Numbered from the stretch's first letter, positions 1-9,544 are shown. The stretch is 64,000 nt of DNA from Myxococcales bacterium (GCA_024640845.1 JAHEEE010000006.1:28579-92578); one strand, 5' to 3'. Program-made: numbers and translations. The notes: generated by a model not told the origin, from the letters alone.

Positions 1-72
1 ATCCTTCCCAAGGATGGAGACGACGTCGTGCGCGGCGATCCGATTTTGCTCCTCGACTCGGCAGAAAGCTAG
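1..72 (+). CDS. C-terminal end of an upstream protein (partial)
   Basis: An open frame enters from the left edge and stops with TAG at 70-72. The visible tail is 23 residues, ending DPILLLDSAES. It lies two bases before the ATG of the next gene, which suggests a shared transcript. Too little is visible to name a family. That it is coding is inferred from the open frame, its composition and the tight spacing. Confidence 0.45.
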   Translation: MLPKDGDDVVRGDPILLLDSAES

Positions 73-74
73 CA

Positions 75-1037
75 ATGCGGGTGGCGACCTTGATGGCATG
101 CGCCTTGGTCCTGCTCACGATGACCGCTTGCAAGTCGACCACGCCGGCGATCGAAGCGGACGACGTACCGGAGACCAAGAGCTACGTCTTCAAGCACGAG
201 GGAATCGTCCGCGATGTGGCGATCTTCGATCCAAGAGACATCCCAGACGAGCGCCTGCGCCCGATGGTAGTGGTGCTGCACGGAGGGCTCGGGGATGACG
301 ACGACGCCGTGACGTTGAGCTTTGGGAAGCTCAACGTGCTCGCCGCCGAGGACGATTTCCTGGTCGTCTACCCCAACGGGGTCGGGGGACATTGGAACGA
401 CGGGCGCAACGTCGAGCGCTACGTGTCGCAACGGGAGCACATCAACGACGTCGGCTTTCTGAGCAAGCTCGTGGACGACCTCGTCGAGAAGCAGAACGTC
501 GACGCCGCATCGGTCTTCTTCGTTGGTGTGTCGGACGGAGCGATGATGGCACATCGCTTTGCGTGCGAGCGCACCAATGAGCTTCGCGCGTTCGCCGCGG
601 TCATCGGCTCGATGCCCTACAACGTCGCGCGAAGGCGCTCGCGCTGCGGCAAGCAGCCGCTGTCGGTGCTGATGATCAACGGCAGTGAGGATCCGATCGT
701 GCCGTGGGACGGCGGGACGGTGAGGTTCGACGACCGGGATCTCGGGCGAGTGCTCCCGGTAGAGCGTACGTTCTCGTTTTGGAGCCGTCACAACGGGTGC
801 GGCGATATCGAGATTTCGATGATCCCGGATTTCGCGCCGAACGATGGCAGTCGCATCGAACGTCGAAGGGCGATCGGGTGCGAGAACGACACCAAGGTCG
901 AGCTCTTCGTCGTACGAGGCGCCGGCCACACCTGGCCGTCCGGGTGGCAGTACCTCCCGGAGCACTTGGTGGGCCCGACCAGTCGCGACATCGACGCGGC
1001 GATCGCGGCGTGGCGGTTCTTTCAAAGCACCCTTTAG
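75..1037 (+). CDS. LpqC/poly(3-hydroxybutyrate) depolymerase-like esterase lipoprotein
   Basis: A 320-residue alpha/beta-hydrolase of the PHB-depolymerase/feruloyl-esterase (LpqC) type. Residues 1-19 are a lipoprotein signal ending at the lipobox LLTMTAC, so the protein is probably anchored in a membrane facing the periplasm or the outside. The oxyanion strand reads VVLHGG. The nucleophile elbow is GVSDGA, with Ser as nucleophile. A late AGHTWPSG segment carries the likely catalytic His, as is typical of this family. Substrate cannot be read from the sequence; a short polyester or acylated carbohydrate is the family expectation. The ATG at 75 follows a partial upstream gene by 2 nt. Confidence 0.8.
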   Translation: MRVATLMACALVLLTMTACKSTTPAIEADDVPETKSYVFKHEGIVRDVAIFDPRDIPDERLRPMVVVLHGGLGDDDDAVTLSFGKLNVLAAEDDFLVVYPNGVGGHWNDGRNVERYVSQREHINDVGFLSKLVDDLVEKQNVDAASVFFVGVSDGAMMAHRFACERTNELRAFAAVIGSMPYNVARRRSRCGKQPLSVLMINGSEDPIVPWDGGTVRFDDRDLGRVLPVERTFSFWSRHNGCGDIEISMIPDFAPNDGSRIERRRAIGCENDTKVELFVVRGAGHTWPSGWQYLPEHLVGPTSRDIDAAIAAWRFFQSTL

Positions 1038-1053
1038 CCGGCGTGGTTGGTGC

Positions 1054-1059
1054 TAAGGT
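1054..1059 (+). promoter_or_regulatory. candidate -10 box (TAAGGT) for a leaderless transcript
   Basis: TAAGGT sits 7 nt upstream of the ATG at 1067. This spacing would place the transcription start at or next to the start codon. The same box with the same spacing precedes dapA. No clear -35 box is seen. Confidence 0.35.
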
Positions 1060-1066
1060 CAGCGCG

Positions 1067-2254
1067 ATGGTGGAAGTGAAGCTCGGCGATCGTTCCTTGT
1101 TTCCCAGTCTCGAGGGCGTGGCATACCTGGCCCACGCGGCGATATCACCGCTCTCGGCGCCGGTGTGCGCGCGTATCGCGGAGGTGACGCATGATTACGC
1201 TCGGGGCGGCATGGCGGGCTTCCTCCGCTGGGCGCCTCGGCTGCGGGAGGTGCGTCGCGACTTGGCCTCGTTGATCTCCGCCGAGCCGGACGAGATCGCA
1301 TTCGTCGCAAACACCACGCAAGGTGTGATCGATGTAGCCTTCGGAATCCCCTGGCGCGAGGGCGATCGAGTCGTGCTGTTCGACGGTGAGTTTCCCGCGA
1401 ATGTGACACCTTGGCAGCGGGCGGCAGAGGAGTTTCGACTCGATCTAACCTGGTTGCCCCTCAGCCCGTTCCACCGCTCGGTCGGCGAGGGGCTCGCGGA
1501 GCTCGAGAGGGAGCTCGAACGAGGTGTGCGTGTCGTCGCGGTGAGCGCGGTACAATACAAGACCGGCCTTCGTATGCCGCTCGCGGAGATGGCCGCGCTC
1601 TGCCACGAGTACGACGCCGAGATCTTCGTCGATGCCATTCAGGCGCTGGGCGCGACACCCGTGGACGTGACGTGGGGCATCGACTATCTGAGTTCGGGGA
1701 GTCACAAGCACTTGATGGGTGCGGAGGGGGCCGGCTTCCTCTACGTCGCCGACCGTTGCGCGGCCTCGCTACGCCCGAGGCTCGCGGGTTGGCTCGGTCA
1801 CGTAGACCCGGTCGCGTTTCTCACCGGCGACGAGCCGCGGCTTCGGTACGACAATCCGCTGAAGCTCGGCGCCCAGGCTCTCGAGATCGGGACAAGCAAC
1901 GTGATGGGTCTCGCAGGTCTCGGGGTCTCCCTCGAGCTTCTCTCACGACCGGGGGTCCCGGCGATTCATTCGCACGTTCAGGTCTACCTCGATCGCCTCG
2001 AAATCGGGTTGGCGGCGCGTGGCTTCGAAAGCCGGCGGTCGAACGACCCTTCGCTTCGCTCGACGCTCCTCGCCGTAGCTGTGCCTTCCGATGTACGGCT
2101 GAGCAAACTCGCGGCGGCGCTTCGTGACCGGGGCGTCATCTGCAACACCCCGGACGGCCTGATGCGGTTTGCGCCTCATTGGCCGAATTCACATGATGAG
2201 GTCCCCGTCGTCCTCGACGCAGTGGACCAGGCGCTGGCCGCTCTGCGCGCTTGA
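1067..2254 (+). CDS. class V aminotransferase (cysteine desulfurase-like fold)
   Basis: A 395-residue PLP enzyme of the fold-type I, class V aminotransferase family, the group that includes cysteine desulfurases and isopenicillin-N-epimerase-like proteins. The cofactor lysine is in SSGSHKHLMG, preceded by the family Asp in FVDAIQALGA. There is no clear active-site Cys loop, so desulfurase activity is not implied; a transaminase, lyase or epimerase role is equally possible. The frame is open upstream, but ATG 1067 is chosen because MVEVKLGDRSLFPSLEGVAY matches a family N-terminus and because of the promoter box just before it. Confidence 0.75.
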   Translation: MVEVKLGDRSLFPSLEGVAYLAHAAISPLSAPVCARIAEVTHDYARGGMAGFLRWAPRLREVRRDLASLISAEPDEIAFVANTTQGVIDVAFGIPWREGDRVVLFDGEFPANVTPWQRAAEEFRLDLTWLPLSPFHRSVGEGLAELERELERGVRVVAVSAVQYKTGLRMPLAEMAALCHEYDAEIFVDAIQALGATPVDVTWGIDYLSSGSHKHLMGAEGAGFLYVADRCAASLRPRLAGWLGHVDPVAFLTGDEPRLRYDNPLKLGAQALEIGTSNVMGLAGLGVSLELLSRPGVPAIHSHVQVYLDRLEIGLAARGFESRRSNDPSLRSTLLAVAVPSDVRLSKLAAALRDRGVICNTPDGLMRFAPHWPNSHDEVPVVLDAVDQALAALRA

Positions 2255-2257
2255 GCC

Positions 2258-2263
2258 TAGGCT
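2258..2263 (+). promoter_or_regulatory. candidate -10 box (TAGGCT) before the DUF420 gene
   Basis: TAGGCT overlaps the end of the preceding gene's tail region and lies 6 nt before the GTG at 2270. It fits the TAnnnT pattern that recurs before other genes in the window. Confidence 0.3.
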
Positions 2264-2269
2264 CGCCAG

Positions 2270-2788
2270 GTGCGCACCGAAAGCGATCGCAGCTTTTTCA
2301 TCTTCAACGCGGTCATCTCCGTTGCAGCCGTCGGGTTTCTCGGTTGGCTCTTGCTCGTTCGAGAGGGTGGTGGCGTCAACGCCGACCTGAGCTTCATGCC
2401 GGGGGTAAACGCCGCCCTCAACGCCACCTCTGCGACGCTCCTCGTGCTCGGGCTCGCTGCCATTCGAAGCGGACGCCGCGACGTTCACCAGCGCCTGATG
2501 GTCTCGGCATTCGCGGCTTCGGCTGTCTTTCTCATCGGCTACGTGATCTATCACTACGCCCATGGAGACACGCAATACCAAGGGGAGGGTGCTGTTCGCA
2601 TCGTGTATTTCACGGTCCTCATCACCCACGTCCTGCTCTCGATCGTGATGCTCCCGATGATTCTGACGACGTTTTATCTGGCCGCACGCGAACGCTTCAC
2701 AGCGCACCGGAAGCTCGCCAAGTGGACCTTGCCGATCTGGCTCTACGTTTCCGTGACGGGCGTCGTGATCTACTTCATGCTTCGCTGA
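2270..2788 (+). CDS. DUF420 family membrane protein
   Basis: A 172-residue integral membrane protein of the DUF420 (YozB-like) family. About five hydrophobic segments are visible, starting near residues 11-27, 44-61, 78-92, 112-133 and 150-168. Conserved His residues are present in the QRLMVS and YHYAHGD region and in RFTAHRKLAKWT, as in the family. DUF420 proteins are often associated with haem/copper oxidase or cytochrome functions, but nothing nearby confirms that here. The start is GTG; no earlier in-frame start exists after the preceding stop. Confidence 0.8.
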   Translation: MRTESDRSFFIFNAVISVAAVGFLGWLLLVREGGGVNADLSFMPGVNAALNATSATLLVLGLAAIRSGRRDVHQRLMVSAFAASAVFLIGYVIYHYAHGDTQYQGEGAVRIVYFTVLITHVLLSIVMLPMILTTFYLAARERFTAHRKLAKWTLPIWLYVSVTGVVIYFMLR

Positions 2789-2803
2789 GTCGAGGAGGGA
2801 TCG

Positions 2804-3055
2804 ATGGGAATCATTTCGTGGATCGTATTTGGTTTGGTGGCGGGCATCTTTGCCAAGTTCCTCATGCCTGGTGACGACCCCGGAGGGTTCCTCAAGACCA
2901 CGGCCGTCGGCGTGGTCGGGGCGCTCGTGGGCGGTTTCATCGCGACACGCATCGGCTTCGGGAACGTGACCGGGTTCAATCTCCGCAGCTTCGCAATCGC
3001 TATTGCGGGTTCGCTCTTGGTGCTTTGGGGCTACCGCAAGCTCAAGAGCTCGTAA
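2804..3055 (+). CDS. GlsB/YeaQ/YmgE family small membrane protein
   Basis: An 83-residue protein of the so-called transglycosylase-associated family (GlsB/YeaQ/YmgE), with three hydrophobic helices and the family features GIISWIVFGLVAG near the N-terminus and GDDPGGF after helix one. These are small envelope proteins, often stress-induced; the transglycosylase name is historical and no catalytic site is present. A ribosome-binding-site-like GAGGAGGG precedes the ATG. It follows the DUF420 gene by 15 nt, so the two probably share a transcript. Confidence 0.85.
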   Translation: MGIISWIVFGLVAGIFAKFLMPGDDPGGFLKTTAVGVVGALVGGFIATRIGFGNVTGFNLRSFAIAIAGSLLVLWGYRKLKSS

Positions 3056-3146
3056 CAACACCACCAGCCGACCCCCACCGCGAGCGCGTTTGTCGCGACC
3101 GACTCTCCGGTCCGTGGGCGTCGTGCGTTCGCGCTCGAGCGTCCGT

Positions 3147-4859
3147 TCAGTTGGTCAGCCGTCGCACTGCCAGTATCCCCTCCGCGACCATCCATAGGAG
3201 GAGCACGAGCAGCAGGGACGCGAGCGCAGTGAGCGGGGCGTTGCCCTCCGCCAGGAACTGTTGGAGCTTGGCGATCAAGGCAAGCGCGGCGACCGGCATG
3301 ACGAGCAGCATCGGGATCACGAGTGGCCACACGGGGCGCTTCCTCGAAAAGAAATAGAGCGCGAGTGTCATCAACGTGAACGCGGCCAAGAGCTGGTTAC
3401 TGGCGCCAAAGATCGGCCACAGCACCCAACCTACGGCTTTGGCCTGTCCGGTCGTTGGGTCCGGCGTCTCTGCGAGCGCCAGGTACATGGCCGGAACGAC
3501 CGCGATGATCGTGGCGATATACGGATTCGTGAGAGGCTTGATCCTCAGCGCTTCACCGAACTCGCTCAAGATGAAGCGCTGGATGCGAGTTGCGGTGTCG
3601 AGCGACGTGGCCGCGAACGCGATCACCAGCACAGCCATCAATGTGCGCGCCAGCTCCGAAGACAAACCGACGGCTTCGAGGAACGCACCGCCGCCGAGCA
3701 CGAACGCTGCGGCTTTGTTGCCACCCGCGTGCGCCCAGGAGTCGTAATAGAGGGCCCAGCTCAGATCGTCGACAGCGCCCTGGGTGGGAAGAGCGCATGC
3801 CCCGACGAGCCCGATGCCGGCCACTGCGGCAAGCGTCGATGCAAGGGCAAGCGAGCCTTCGCCGAGCATGGCGCCGTATCCGATCATGCGCGCGTCCCGG
3901 AGCTTGTCGATCTGCTTGGATGTCGTGCCCGACGAGACCAGCCCGTGGAAGCCGCTGATCGCACCGCAGGCGATCGTCACGAACAGGATCGGGAAGATCG
4001 AAGGGGCGCCCGCCTCCGGGCTTCGGTACACAGGAGCGTCGAAGTTTGGGTGGGCGATGAGTAGGCCGAGGAATAAAAGACCCAGCCCCACGAAAAGCTG
4101 GTGGCTGTTGATGTAGTCGCGCGGCTGCAGGAGCAGCCAGACCGGCAACAGGCTAGCAATCGCCGAATAGATCAGAAGAAAGAAGATCCAGCCGGAGATG
4201 ACGCGGTGCTCGTCAACCCCCATCGCGACGAAATCGATCGGCACCTCGACACCGACCCATACGAAAAAATACAGCACTGCAAGAGCAACCAGCGACGGGA
4301 CCAGGATCTTGACGCGTCGCTTGTAGACGAGCCAACCGATCACCAGCGCGACGATGATCTGGATGTTGATTGGGATGACACTCGTCGGCTGGCTCACGAA
4401 GAGGCCAGCGATCGCCATCGCGAATACCGCAAGCACCAACCAAATCAAGACAAGCACGAAGCACATGAACAAGATTCGGGCGCGCTTGCTGATGGTCTTC
4501 GCCGTGATGTCCGCGATCGAATGACCTTTTTCGCGAACGCTTGCGACTAGGGCGCCGAAGTCGTGCGCGGCGCCCATGAAGATCGTGCCGAGCACCACCC
4601 AAGCGAGCGCCGGGCCCCAACCCCAGTACGCAGCGACGCAAGGGCCAATGATCGGCGCGGCACCGGCGATCGACGTGAAGTGGTGGCCAAACAGTACTGC
4701 GCGCTGCGTTGGCACGAAGTCGACTCCGTCTTCGAGCTCGTGCGCAGGCGTTACCAGGTCTTCTTGATCCTCGAAGACTTGCTCCCCGAGAAATCGCCCA
4801 TAGAGTCGATACGCGATCAGGAATGCACCGAGGACCAGAGCCGCCGCGAACGCCGCCAT
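3147..4859 (-). CDS. CstA family (carbon starvation protein) permease
   Basis: A 570-residue polytopic permease of the CstA family, which imports peptides or pyruvate. The N-terminal half carries hallmarks such as FVPTQRAVLFGHHFTSIAGA and GPCVAAYWGWGPA; a later segment GFHGLVSSGTTSK and the ATSLDTATRIQRF stretch match the family core. The length corresponds to the shorter CstA subgroup rather than the roughly 700-residue E. coli protein. It is transcribed divergently from dapA across an 84-bp gap. No LytTR-type regulator or small partner subunit is adjacent. Substrate is not determinable from sequence alone. Confidence 0.85.
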   Translation of the reverse strand: MAAFAAALVLGAFLIAYRLYGRFLGEQVFEDQEDLVTPAHELEDGVDFVPTQRAVLFGHHFTSIAGAAPIIGPCVAAYWGWGPALAWVVLGTIFMGAAHDFGALVASVREKGHSIADITAKTISKRARILFMCFVLVLIWLVLAVFAMAIAGLFVSQPTSVIPINIQIIVALVIGWLVYKRRVKILVPSLVALAVLYFFVWVGVEVPIDFVAMGVDEHRVISGWIFFLLIYSAIASLLPVWLLLQPRDYINSHQLFVGLGLLFLGLLIAHPNFDAPVYRSPEAGAPSIFPILFVTIACGAISGFHGLVSSGTTSKQIDKLRDARMIGYGAMLGEGSLALASTLAAVAGIGLVGACALPTQGAVDDLSWALYYDSWAHAGGNKAAAFVLGGGAFLEAVGLSSELARTLMAVLVIAFAATSLDTATRIQRFILSEFGEALRIKPLTNPYIATIIAVVPAMYLALAETPDPTTGQAKAVGWVLWPIFGASNQLLAAFTLMTLALYFFSRKRPVWPLVIPMLLVMPVAALALIAKLQQFLAEGNAPLTALASLLLVLLLWMVAEGILAVRRLTN

Positions 4860-4930
4860 TTGCGCGTTGGTCGGCTTTTTTCAGGGTTTGGTCAAGCACA
4901 AAACTCGCTTTCCTTTGGGTCGAAAAGGGC

Positions 4931-4936
4931 TAAGGT
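4931..4936 (+). promoter_or_regulatory. candidate -10 box (TAAGGT) before dapA
   Basis: TAAGGT is separated from the dapA ATG by exactly 7 nt, the same arrangement as at 1054-1059. A purine-rich Shine-Dalgarno sequence is absent between box and start, consistent with a leaderless message. Confidence 0.35.
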
Positions 4937-4943
4937 CCCGGCC

Positions 4944-6005
4944 ATGAGTGGGACCTTTCGACCCCATGGCTTGTGGACCGCCCTGGTGACCCCGTTTTCA
5001 GCGGATCTTCAGGTCGACGACGATTCCTTCCGGAGCCTCATCGAGTTCCAAATCCAAGAGGGCGTCGACGGTGTGCTCCCTTGCGGAACCACTGGTGAGT
5101 CGCCCACGCTTTCATGGCGAGAGCACGATGCGGTCGTCGAAGCTGCGATCCGCACGGTCGACGGGCGCGTTGGCGTGCTTGCCGGCACCGGTAGCAACAA
5201 CACGCAGGAGGCGATTCGTTCGACCACCCAGGCCAAGGAAGCCGGCGCGACCGCTGCGCTGTTGGTCGACTGCTACTACAACGGCCCTTCGAGCCTAGAG
5301 CTCCGCACGGAATACTACGAGCGCATTCTCGGGCAGGTGCCCGATATTCCCATCGTGCCGTACGTGATTCCGGGTCGCAGCGGATGTGCGCTCTCGGCCG
5401 CCGACCTTGCGATTCTGCACTTGAACGACCCGAAGAGGGTGCCCGCCGTGAAGCAAGCGACGGGTGACCTCGACCGCATGCGTCTCGATCGCAAGCTTTC
5501 GGGGTCGGCGCTGAGCATCTTGTCCGGCGACGATGAGATGACCCTCACGATGATGCGCGACGAAAAGATCCGCGGGTGTGGTGTGATCAGCGTGTTGTCG
5601 AACATCGTACCCGGCGCGATTGGCGGGATGGTGCGAGCGCAGTCGGCCGACGATGCCGAAGAGACGGAACGGCTTGCTCAGGCCCTGGAGCCCCTCCTCA
5701 AGCTCGTGAACTGCACCGTGACGGGGGTCCGAACGCTACCGAATGGGCAGAGCGTCGAGGTCACCGACAAATTCAGGAACCCGGTGCCGGTGAAGACGAT
5801 GATGGCGGGCCTCGGGATGATCTCGTCGGTCAAGCGCGCACCCCTCGGCCGCATGAGTTCGGCGGCCGTCGCGCAGTGCCGCGACGCCCTTCGCCAGGTG
5901 CACACCGCGGACCCAGGCATTCTCGGACCGATCGAAGAGGCGTTCGAAGTTCGCATCGGCCAGCGCCTCGGCGACGATGGGGTATGGTCGGCGCTCGCCC
6001 GCTGA
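4944..6005 (+). CDS. dapA: 4-hydroxy-tetrahydrodipicolinate synthase (DapA), extended form
   Basis: A 353-residue TIM-barrel lyase/aldolase that condenses pyruvate with aspartate semialdehyde in the lysine/diaminopimelate pathway. Seen directly: the GTTGE phosphate/threonine motif, CYYNGP carrying the dyad Tyr, PYVIPGRSG with the active-site Tyr, and the Schiff-base lysine in PAVKQATGD. It is about 60 residues longer than usual. One insertion of roughly 20 residues ([14 protein letters not shown] region) sits just before the NPVPVK segment, and about 35 residues are added at the C-terminus. ATG 4944 is chosen over upstream in-frame codons because homology starts at [14 protein letters not shown]. 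pyrD follows 7 nt later; dapB is at 9.6 kb. Confidence 0.88.
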   Translation: MSGTFRPHGLWTALVTPFSADLQVDDDSFRSLIEFQIQEGVDGVLPCGTTGESPTLSWREHDAVVEAAIRTVDGRVGVLAGTGSNNTQEAIRSTTQAKEAGATAALLVDCYYNGPSSLELRTEYYERILGQVPDIPIVPYVIPGRSGCALSAADLAILHLNDPKRVPAVKQATGDLDRMRLDRKLSGSALSILSGDDEMTLTMMRDEKIRGCGVISVLSNIVPGAIGGMVRAQSADDAEETERLAQALEPLLKLVNCTVTGVRTLPNGQSVEVTDKFRNPVPVKTMMAGLGMISSVKRAPLGRMSSAAVAQCRDALRQVHTADPGILGPIEEAFEVRIGQRLGDDGVWSALAR

Positions 6006-6012
6006 GGGGACC

Positions 6013-7038
6013 GTGTACCGAGCGCTGATTCGGCCGTTGTTGTATTTGCTGTCGGCGGAGACTGCGCATCACCTCGCGTTCGGGTGCCTTTGCATCGTGG
6101 CCGCCATTCCCGGGGTGAAGCCGCTGCTAAGAAGCATCTTTCACAGCCGAGATGCAAGGCGTGTCGACGCCCTGGGTCTGAGCTTTCCGAACGCGATTGG
6201 GCTGGCTGCGGGCTTCGACAAGGACGCGATCGGTTACGAGGCGCTTGGGTCCATCGGTTTTGGTTTCGTCGAGATAGGAACGCTTACGGGTCAGCCGCAG
6301 CCTGGGAACCCCACACCTCGTCTTTTCCGTTTGCCGAAAGACCGTGCGCTCGTGAATCGAATGGGCTTCAACAACCGCGGCTCAGCGGACGCGGTAGGAA
6401 GGCTCCGAGGGCCCCGTCGCACGATCGTCGGCGTGAACATCGGTAAGACCAAGGTCGTTTCCGAGGGCGACGCCATCAACGACTACGTCGTTAGCGCCAG
6501 GCGAGTCGGACCGCACGCGGACTACGTCGTCGTCAACGTGAGCTCTCCCAACACGCCCGGCCTTCGTGACCTCCAAGCGACCGAAAAGCTGCGCCCACTG
6601 CTTCAGGCGGTTCGTGAAGCGCTTAATGAAGTATCTCCGGCCCGACATGTCCCCCTGCTCGTGAAAATCGCACCAGATCTCGCTGATGACGACGTCGATG
6701 CGGTCGCCGACATGGCGCTCGATTTGGGCCTAGACGGGATCGTTGCCACGAACACCACGATTCGGCGAGATGGGTTGCAGAGCAGCGCCGAGGAAGTGGA
6801 ACGCTGCGGATCAGGGGGCCTGAGCGGACCGCCGCTGCACCACCGCGCACTCGAGGTCCTCAAGCGCCTGAAGGCGAAAACAGGCGACAGGCTGACGCTG
6901 ATCTCGGTAGGAGGCATCGAAACCCCCGAGCAGGCCCGCGAAAGAATCGAAGCGGGGGCCACGCTCCTACAGATCTATACGGCGTTGATCTACGAGGGCC
7001 CGTTTTTGCCGAAGCGCTTGGCCAAAGGCGTCGCGTAG
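6013..7038 (+). CDS. pyrD: quinone-dependent dihydroorotate dehydrogenase (class 2)
   Basis: A 341-residue flavoenzyme that oxidises dihydroorotate to orotate in pyrimidine synthesis, passing electrons to membrane quinone. The amphipathic N-terminal helix pair ([19 protein letters not shown]) and the class 2 catalytic motif [14 protein letters not shown], with Ser as base, are both present. FMN-phosphate-binding glycines appear in LISVGGI and in [18 protein letters not shown]. The GTG start at 6013 gives a family-typical N-terminus. It lies 7 nt downstream of dapA, suggesting co-transcription. Confidence 0.93.
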   Translation: MYRALIRPLLYLLSAETAHHLAFGCLCIVAAIPGVKPLLRSIFHSRDARRVDALGLSFPNAIGLAAGFDKDAIGYEALGSIGFGFVEIGTLTGQPQPGNPTPRLFRLPKDRALVNRMGFNNRGSADAVGRLRGPRRTIVGVNIGKTKVVSEGDAINDYVVSARRVGPHADYVVVNVSSPNTPGLRDLQATEKLRPLLQAVREALNEVSPARHVPLLVKIAPDLADDDVDAVADMALDLGLDGIVATNTTIRRDGLQSSAEEVERCGSGGLSGPPLHHRALEVLKRLKAKTGDRLTLISVGGIETPEQARERIEAGATLLQIYTALIYEGPFLPKRLAKGVA

Positions 7039-7078
7039 GACCGTGTGCATCTCGACGCCCGGGCATCTTGCGCAAGCG

Positions 7079-8338
7079 CTACTCCTTGGCATCCACTACC
7101 GCCGCCGCAATCGAATCTGACCATACGTTCACCGTCGTTCGACACATATCGAGGATTCGGTCGACTGCGAGAATGAGCGCCACGGCGCTCGTAGGAAGCC
7201 CTACGGCGTTTAGTACCACCACCATCATCACCATGCCTGCGTGCGGAATCCCAGCCGCGCCAATACTGGCCAGCAACGCTGTCAGCGCGACCAAACCCTG
7301 CTGAGCGATCGTGAGATCGATGCCGTAGACCTGTGCGATGAACAACACGGCCACCGCTTCGTACAGAGCGGTTCCGTCCATGTTGATCGTCGCCCCCAAG
7401 GGCAGCACGAAAGACGTCACGTGCGGCCGCACGCCCGCCTCCTCCGCGTTTTGCATCGTGAGGGGGAGGGTACCGTTGCTCGAGGCGGTGCTAAATGCCG
7501 TGACCAGGGCCGTGGTCATGCTCCGCATGTACGCGATCGGCGAGCGGCCGGTGAACAGCCTGAGGATCCCCGGCAGTGTAATCGTCGCGTGAATCACCAG
7601 TGCGACGAACACCGACAGAACATACCAGCCGAGGACCTGGAACGCCGCGGGCCCTTTGCCTGCCGCCGCGTACAGCGTGAACCCGAATACGCCGATTGGC
7701 GCGAACCTCACGACGAACAACGTCATCTCCATCATGACGTCGAAGAGCCCCGAGAAAAAGCGTCGCACCACGCTCGCGTCGGCCGACCCTTGGCGATGCT
7801 CGGCGATTCCAATGAAGACACCGATCAAGAGTGAGAAGAAGATCACCGGAAGCATGTCGCCTTCGGTGGCCGCCGCGAGGGGGTTCTTGGGAATCAAGCT
7901 CTCGAGTTGCTCCCACAACACGACGCCGATCCCGCCCGGTGCCTGGGCCACGACGCCCGCGGCTGCGCCTTCCTCGAGGAGCGCGAGCTCGGCGCCTTCG
8001 CCCGGCTTGATCAAGTTGACCACGAAGATTCCCGTCAAGATCGCAAAGAAGCTCGTGCTGAGATAGAAGACGATCGCGCGTCCACCGATCGCGCCAAGAG
8101 TTCGGAGGTCGCCCATCCCGGTCACACCCGTGATCAGCGACGACACGATCAGCGGGACGACCAGCATTTGGAGTAGGCGGAGGAAGAGGTCCCCGACCTT
8201 CTTGCCCAGCATGGCGACGGTGCCGACCACGCCGGAGTCGACCATGCCTTCGGCGCCGGCCCAGTTGAGCGCCAGGCCGAGGACGGCGCCTAGACCCATG
8301 GCGATCAAGATCCAATGATGGAGTTGCAGTCGTTTCAC
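7079..8338 (-). CDS. dicarboxylate/amino acid:cation symporter (DAACS family)
   Basis: A 419-residue secondary transporter of the glutamate/aspartate/C4-dicarboxylate:H+ or Na+ symporter family (GltP/GltPh/DctA fold). Family motifs are visible: TAFSTASSNGTLPLT in hairpin HP1, the NMDGTALYEAVAVLFIAQ segment of TM7, and AGIPHAGMVMM for HP2. About eight transmembrane helices plus two re-entrant loops are expected. The TM8 segment reads LAVDRILDMCRTTVNVWSDS, with the conserved Asp and Arg-Thr-x-x-Asn; Arg in this region usually favours acidic amino acids. The gene is divergent from tyrA across 45 bp. Confidence 0.9.
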   Translation of the reverse strand: MKRLQLHHWILIAMGLGAVLGLALNWAGAEGMVDSGVVGTVAMLGKKVGDLFLRLLQMLVVPLIVSSLITGVTGMGDLRTLGAIGGRAIVFYLSTSFFAILTGIFVVNLIKPGEGAELALLEEGAAAGVVAQAPGGIGVVLWEQLESLIPKNPLAAATEGDMLPVIFFSLLIGVFIGIAEHRQGSADASVVRRFFSGLFDVMMEMTLFVVRFAPIGVFGFTLYAAAGKGPAAFQVLGWYVLSVFVALVIHATITLPGILRLFTGRSPIAYMRSMTTALVTAFSTASSNGTLPLTMQNAEEAGVRPHVTSFVLPLGATINMDGTALYEAVAVLFIAQVYGIDLTIAQQGLVALTALLASIGAAGIPHAGMVMMVVVLNAVGLPTSAVALILAVDRILDMCRTTVNVWSDSIAAAVVDAKE

Positions 8339-8383
8339 GGCCGCGCATTATGCGGACGCTCCTCTAGGATGTAAAACCAACCC

Positions 8384-9544
8384 ATGACCGACGAGAATCC
8401 AGACAAAGGCCCGCTTTTAGAGCTGCGGGCAGCCCTCGATGCGCTTGACCACGAGTTGCTCGACCTTCTCGTCCGCCGGATGGACATCGTTGCCGAGGTC
8501 GCGGCGCGGAAGCGATCCCATCGCGTACGGATACGCGACCTCGCCCGCGAGCGGCGGATTCTCGAAGACCGCTGTGCTCGCGCCACCGAGCTTGGTTTGT
8601 CGCCTGACAGCATCGAATCGGTCTGGCGGCAGCTCATGTTGATGAGCCGCGAGCGTCAGGCTGCGCTTCGGGCGGAGGTGCCTCCCGACGTCCAGACGCG
8701 AACGGTCGCCATCATCGGTGGGGAGGGCGGGATGGGTCGTTCGCTCAACAAGCTTTTCTCCGATCTCGGTCACGAAGTGCTGAGCGCAGATCTAGATACG
8801 GCGCTGCGTCCCGAGGAAGCGGCCGCGACTGCAGACGTCGTCATCATCAGCGTTCCCATTCGCGATACTCGTGCGGTCATCGAGCAGCTCGGCCCGCTCG
8901 TTCGAAAAGATGCGCTCCTGATGGATGTCACCTCCCTCAAGGCCGACCCCATGGAGGCAATGCTCGCGTCCACCGACGCCAGCGTCGTTGGGACGCACCC
9001 GATGTTCGGTCCTGGCGTCAATACATACCAGGGGCAGCGCGTCGTGATCTGCCCTGGGCGCGGAGACGAGTGGCTCGATTGGGCGCGTCAAATGTTCACC
9101 GCGCGCGGTCTGGTCATCACGGAAGCGACCCCTTCCGAGCACGACTCGATGATGGCCATCGTTCAGGTCTTGCATCATTTCAAGACGCAGGTGCTCGGAC
9201 TCGCGTTGAGCCGCGCGGGGTCGCCACTCGAGGAGACTCTGCGCTTCACGTCTCCGGCGTACCTGCTCGAAGCCTACGTGACCGGCCGCCACTTTGCGCA
9301 GGCCCCCGAGCTCTATGGCCCGATCGAGATGCTCAATCCGGACTCGGAACGCGTCATCGACATCTTTCGGAGCGCCGCCGCCGACCTAGCCGACATCCTG
9401 GCCAATCAAGACCAGGGCGCCTTCGACCAGGTGTTCGCGGACGTCCGCTCCTTCTTTGGCGCATTCACCGAAGAAGCTCTCGAGCAGAGCGGCTTCCTGA
9501 TCGATCGCCTCGTGGAGCTGAGCGCCGGACGCTCCTCTACGTAG
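8384..9544 (+). CDS. tyrA: bifunctional chorismate mutase / prephenate dehydrogenase (T-protein)
   Basis: A 386-residue fusion for tyrosine synthesis. Residues about 10-90 form an AroQ-type helical chorismate mutase (LRAALDALDHELLDLLVRR, then the K in AARKRSH and RERRILEDR). Residues about 107-280 form a Rossmann NAD domain beginning TVAIIGGEGGMGRSL, with GTHPMFGP carrying the catalytic His, followed by the all-helical dimerisation domain. The order mutase-then-dehydrogenase matches enteric TyrA. No ACT domain is seen, so feedback control by tyrosine would act through the catalytic region. The start ATG lies 45 bp from a divergent transporter gene. Confidence 0.92.
   Translation: MTDENPDKGPLLELRAALDALDHELLDLLVRRMDIVAEVAARKRSHRVRIRDLARERRILEDRCARATELGLSPDSIESVWRQLMLMSRERQAALRAEVPPDVQTRTVAIIGGEGGMGRSLNKLFSDLGHEVLSADLDTALRPEEAAATADVVIISVPIRDTRAVIEQLGPLVRKDALLMDVTSLKADPMEAMLASTDASVVGTHPMFGPGVNTYQGQRVVICPGRGDEWLDWARQMFTARGLVITEATPSEHDSMMAIVQVLHHFKTQVLGLALSRAGSPLEETLRFTSPAYLLEAYVTGRHFAQAPELYGPIEMLNPDSERVIDIFRSAAADLADILANQDQGAFDQVFADVRSFFGAFTEEALEQSGFLIDRLVELSAGRSST

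Noticed and set aside
69-1025. Long open frame opposite the esterase gene
   Set aside because: Mirror frame in GC-rich DNA. The plus-strand protein has a lipobox and hydrolase motifs; this one has none.
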